The position numbers were made by a program, and so were the translations under genes. From Bos javanicus (Eukaryota; Chordata; Mammalia; Artiodactyla; Bovidae): 64,000 nt of DNA. Positions 59,439 to 64,000 of the stretch are shown in pieces. The number at the start of each line of letters is the position of its first letter. Within the stretch, counting starts at the first letter, position 1. The notes below the pieces were generated by a model. It searched no databases, was not told the DNA's origin, and saw only the letters and a program-made list of their open reading frames with translations. The stretch is from positions 102,110,537 to 102,174,536 of the forward strand of contig NC_083868.1 of NCBI RefSeq assembly GCF_032452875.1, written 5' to 3'.

Positions 59439-62400
59439 TTTATTTCAGAGGGGAGAGTATATAATTTTTTAATATCAATATCCTTCTCAGTGGGAAAACT
59501 ACTACATCAATGTAATAATGGAATTCAAAGTGAAAAAAAAAATCCTTATAAGGAACATGATTTCCTGTATTCAGTCCATCACTAATCATATAGTGCTTTT
59601 TAGAGCAGTAAGAAAGGATATTTTGAGGATGAGAATGGTGAATTTAGCCAAAGGAGTCACATTTGCTTTTGATAGAAATATTTAGTAGATTCCTACACTG
59701 GAAAAGGCCCAGGGCTGCTGGAAATGTTCAATTATCATGTTCCTTTCCTCTGTCCATCTGAAACCATTCTAAAGTCAGAGAGTGAGAAGACTAACGTGCC
59801 AAAAATGAGGGATTGCTCTTAATCTTCTCTGAAGGAAGGTAAAATATTTTAAATCCTGGCATAAGTTTTATCCAGTGCCAAGAAGTAAATTCTGGCTGAG
59901 CCAAGAAATTAGTCATCTCCAGGGTAAGAAAGACCAGTATGTCTTCATGATGCTATAGGATACTTCCTTTGTGCTGTTCATAACCAAAATACCCAGAATT
60001 TGCTGGCTACCTGATTTTAAAAGTATCATCATGTATCTAGACTCCATGCTAATCATAAGGTAGTCTAACTGGAATTATATGTTATATTTAATCTTGTGGC
60101 AGGTTCATTATACATGTGACTTGAACACTGAAGAGGGACAAAAGGGTAGCCTCAAAGTACTACTGAATGTGAAAACAGGAAATGAGTTGTATACATACTA
60201 ACCAATTAAGAGTTATTCTATCATTCATTAGATGGAAGGTGGGCACATGTAAGTTGGTAGAATATAAAGCAAAGGAGCAAAGATTGCTTCTTAACTACTA
60301 ATAATCTTTCAAACTCTAGTCATATTTCCCCTGTGCTGGTATTATTGGGCATCAGACACATTCCCTAGAATTATTTAATTGTGTTGACATAGGTTCCTGA
60401 GACTCAGATTCTTCAGTGTGAACAGTACAGAAAGGACTGGAGCTGAACTTCACTTATCCTTCTACTTAATCCTTCTGCTCTGTTTATCCTTCTGTTTATA
60501 GCTTATGTTTGTACTTTTCTATCTGCTTATATTTTATTCTCTGAGCACACATACATGCTAAACAGTAGAGAATAATAAGGTTTAAAGCATTCACAAACAA
60601 GGGAATGTTATTAAGAAAATGAATATTTTTACTTAGAGTTAGCATGGTAGAACCCAGGCCATGAATCCCATTAGTCGATTTAGTCCTTTAATGCAGCCCG
60701 TGGGGATAGATAAAATGCCAATAAAGATTGACTTCACATACATATATGAAGAATGGGAGTGTGAATGTTTAAAAACATTCCCACTTCTTCCTCATCCAAA
60801 GGGTTATTTAATCTTACTGGTGTTTCAGGAATAATGGTCTCAACTCTCTCCTTTGCTTTTCCTATGCAGACACAGCCACCATAGTGCTGAGCGGAGAACC
60901 TGTTTTCATAATTTAAGTATTGTTAGAATAAAAATAGGAGATGAGCCTTCAATAACGTGTGTACTATTTAAAAATATCTTTGAAAGTTCTCTGAATGATA
61001 TTCTATAGGCTTCTTTCTTAAAGTAAGAGATGTCATTTTTAAAGGCTTAATTCTGAATGACTTTAACATTGCTGTCTGTGATACTGATGCCTGACCTTTC
61101 TCAGTTTCACTTAGTCCAGTTTCTGAACCAGTAATCCTCCCCCCTCACCCCATTTATATCTTGTTTTGAGTGAAGAATTTAATTATATCAGTTTAAATTT
61201 TAAACCTGCCATAAAACAGGCAACAGAGGCAGGGATTTTATAACTAAAATGATACAACATGATGCTTCTTAAATGATGTTTAAAAATGTGACTTTCAGGT
61301 GTCCTAGGAATGATGCAAAGTTACTTATCAAGAAGTATGTGAGGTACTGACAAGGATATATAGATCCATATTTTGCAGAGGGCTACTGAACATCTGCTGG
61401 AAGGCAAGTCACTATGAATACAAAACTGTATTATCTCAAGGAAATGACAGACTAGTTTTTGGAGATGTCATCTTCACATGCAAAATTATTTAAAGGTTTA
61501 AAAACTACTGCTATAGATAAAACAGTATAGGAATTAAGAAGGAGTTAATTACTATTTGATATTTTTTGATACCTTGATATGTAATCTAATAACCAACACA
61601 AAGGTCAGCCCTTGGCAAGAACCTTTTGAAATTTAAAGAACACAGCTCAAGCTCCTTGTTCACAGCTCATTTTTGTCTCAGTTTGTATTAGCTTGAAACA
61701 ACTATTAAGTGTATAAAATGCAAAGTCTGTAAATTATTTGAAGGAAAAGATTAACCGTGACTTGATGCTTATAAGTCCTGAGATGCAAGTCACTTAATGA
61801 TACAGTTATAATTATTCAAACTACTGTATATTATTAAAGTGGTCTAAGCAAATAGATTTAGAAAAATGCTGACTTGTTCAAACAACTGCATCTAAAATCA
61901 TTACACTCCTTTTGCAAGGAAAAAAAAAAGAATCTCATATCATCATGTTTTAAAATATTCATTTTAGCATATTTTATGGAAATAAACTCCAGCTCCCTGA
62001 ATTTGGTTGTCTTGCCATCTTTATCTCTGAACTGATTCATAATCATCGTTTCCATGCAGCCTTCTGTGAACGGTAGAAAAGGACTCACAGTGCTATGAAA
62101 GAATGGCTGAAGTTATAGTGGTTGTACAGTTGGGAATCAGGTTTTTCCAAAATCTTTTAGGTTGCTATGACTGCACTCACCACTGTGCACATTTCAATAA
62201 ATAATTATTGATCTCTGCAATAAATCTATAGGAGTCAGCAATATTCTACTCCTTAGAACTTAAAAAGAGGCTCTTAAAGTAAAAATCATAAGCATAATGC
62301 AATCATTCATAATAAAAAATGTTATCCATCTGCAGAATAACTCAGGCAGTTATTTCTGTTGTGAGTTTCTTATATAATCATATTTGGTCAGAATGATTTA

Positions 62401-62559
62401 AGTGTAGTCTCAGGAATCCATGGCAGGAAAAAAACAGCCTATTGATTTTTATATCCTCAATATTTCTGGAATTGTTTTTATCTACCACTAGAAAACCATT
62501 CTTTAAGCCATCATAATTTATTCCTAAACTAAGCAATAGCTAATTATTTCTAACAGTTT
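59439..62559. other. Intergenic, 3.1 kb without a supported gene
   Basis: Largely unique AT-rich sequence. The 76-codon minus-strand frame at 61,858-62,088 has no recognisable domain. No RNA gene or clear repeat seen. Confidence 0.5.
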
Positions 62560-63405
62560 TCACTCTTGACCCTACCCAGATAAATACTTGATAGCCCTAG
62601 CAGTCGAACTGATAATTTTAAAATGGAATCCTAACTAGTTTCTTCCTTGCTTAAAAACCCTTCAACAACTTCTTAGAAAGTCCAAAATCTGTAATACATT
62701 CAGGAATCCCCTGCTTGGTCTCTACTTCCCAAATCCTCACCTCTGCCCTTCATTATTAATCACTCTTTCCTTCATTCACTAAGCTTCCATATATCTACTC
62801 TCTGTTAATTACTTAAAATACCCAAGTTATTTCCCACCTGGGGACCTTGCTCTGTGTCCCCACTGCCTAAAAGTCTCTTCCTCTACTTCTCTGTCATGTC
62901 CATGCTATAAATCCTAAAGTGAAAGTCGCTCAGTCGTGTCTAACTTTTTGTCACCCCACAGACTGTGCTCATGGATTCTCCAGGCCAGAATACTGGAGTC
63001 GGTACCTTTCCCTTCTCCAGGGGATCTTCCTAACCCAGGGATCAAACCCAGGTCTCCCGCACTGCAGGCAGATTCTTTACCAGCTGAGCCACAAGGGAAG
63101 CCTACCTTAAAAAATCTCCTCCACAGGAAAGTCTCCTCTGACTTCCCACAGAAAACTGGGTCCTCTGTTTCGCAACCTCACAACACCACTCACTTTTCCT
63201 TTAGAGTAATGAAGGCAGCTGTAAATCATTTTCTTGTACTTACTTCTTTAGTAACTGACTCCATCACTAAACTGTAAGTTCAGTGAGGACAGAAACTATG
63301 TCTGCCTTGTTAATATGGTGTCTTCATGATTTACTCAGTGCTTAGCACATAGTCTGTGTTGAATAAATATCTTTAAATGAATTAGTCAATGAATAAATGA
63401 AAACA
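62560..63405 (+). mobile_element. L2 LINE 3' end, split by a Bov-tA
   Basis: The order of blocks follows the L2 3' region: AAAACCCTTCAACAACTTC, GGACCTTGCTCTGTGTCC, a GAAAGTCTCCTCTGACTTCC block, and AAACTGTAAGTTCAGTGAGG up to GTGTTGAATAAATATC. The Bov-tA at 62,916-63,105 interrupts it. Confidence 0.75.
62916..63105 (-). mobile_element. Bov-tA SINE nested in L2
   Basis: Minus-strand copy from GGCTTCCCTTGTGGCTCAGC to the GAAAGTCGCTCAGTCGTGTC tail in complement order. The middle is shortened by about 25 bp relative to other copies. Frames over it are SINE translations. Confidence 0.88.
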
Positions 63406-64000
63406 AAAACCTAATCAAGTTAGAGGAATAACTACTAAAACCAAATACTAACTAAAACAAGTCAGTGAATAAGAATTTACCACTACTTCACTGACACTGT
63501 GTCAGAAATGTAGGTGCCTCCTGAGGAAACACCAAGGTTAAGTGTCCTGCTGTGGATAAGAATGAATTATCCATTAAGATTATCCAGCTACTATTCTTGC
63601 TTGATCCTATGCCCATCAACCAACACTCTCTTTTCAATTTTTTCTTACCTTGCTATTTTTTTCAGAAAGAAATGCCACTGTGAGACATGGAACTATCCTG
63701 ATTTCTCTGATTCTCACTGATTATCCAGTGACACAGTTCTCACTGTAAATAAAAGATATTAATATTTAATTTATACATAATTCTTTATAATTGAATTAAT
63801 ATGACTCAGTCTCGCAAATCCAAATACCTCTCCCCTGGTGGACAGAATGGAGAAGAACTAAGAAGATAGGATTTTGAAGAAAGCAACCTCACTCACAGCT
63901 GAAGTGGACCTTAAATCAAAGGCATAAGCACAATCTGTTCCAGTAAAAAAAAAAAAAAAAAGTTAAATGTCTAGAAGGGACTTCAAATATATAGAATAGA
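63406..64000. other. Intergenic, no gene seen
   Basis: AT-rich sequence ending with an A run at about 63,945-63,961. No supported feature up to the window end. Confidence 0.5.

Noticed and set aside
1..64000. CRISPR arrays, operons, phage or insertion sequences of bacterial type
   Set aside because: The repeats are eukaryotic SINE/LINE/LTR families and the gene has GT-AG splicing and a poly(A) signal. No bacterial structure seen.

Overview
This is nuclear DNA of a ruminant, most likely cattle or a close Bos relative. The diagnosis rests on many BovB (RTE-clade) LINE pieces, Bov-tA and Bov-A2 SINEs, a ruminant-type L1 3' end and a cetartiodactyl CHR-type SINE, lying among older L2, MIR, MER20, MER5A and LTR remnants. 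The window is AT-rich and gene-poor and holds one recognisable protein-coding gene, SLITRK3, on the + strand.

Layout: 1-17 kb is repeat-studded intergenic DNA. A lone CpG-rich patch with a CTCF-like motif sits at 16,985-17,290. 17-30.9 kb is intergenic and includes the longest BovB copy (22,966-25,398). 30,960-35,470 is a GC- and CpG-rich promoter domain. A non-coding SLITRK3 exon ends at 35,469 with a GTAAGT donor, and a possible alternative first exon ends at 31,498. A 1,623-bp intron follows, and then one large exon starting at 37,093 carries the whole coding sequence (37,114-40,053) and a 3' UTR ending near 41,250. From 41.3 to 64 kb the DNA is intergenic again, with two long minus-strand L1 remnants and a nested BovB/L1/BovB structure.

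SLITRK3 encodes a type I membrane protein of inhibitory synapses: signal peptide, two leucine-rich-repeat modules with cysteine caps, one membrane span, and a tail ending in tyrosine motifs. The sequence suggests translational control of its mRNA. There is a polyalanine uORF over a GCG repeat, a four-codon uORF, and a uORF created by splicing whose stop codon overlaps the main start codon.

The most unusual structures are two minus-strand BovB insertions flanked by long diverged direct repeats, about 210-220 bp at 56,434-57,385 and about 66-70 bp at 48,741-50,881. Both repeat pairs abut the insert ends as a target-site duplication would, but they are far longer than the 9-14 bp duplications around other elements here. 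I found no CRISPR array, bacterial gene, rRNA or functional tRNA gene. Repeat family names come from recognising consensus-like sequence by eye, so boundaries without a target-site duplication are approximate.
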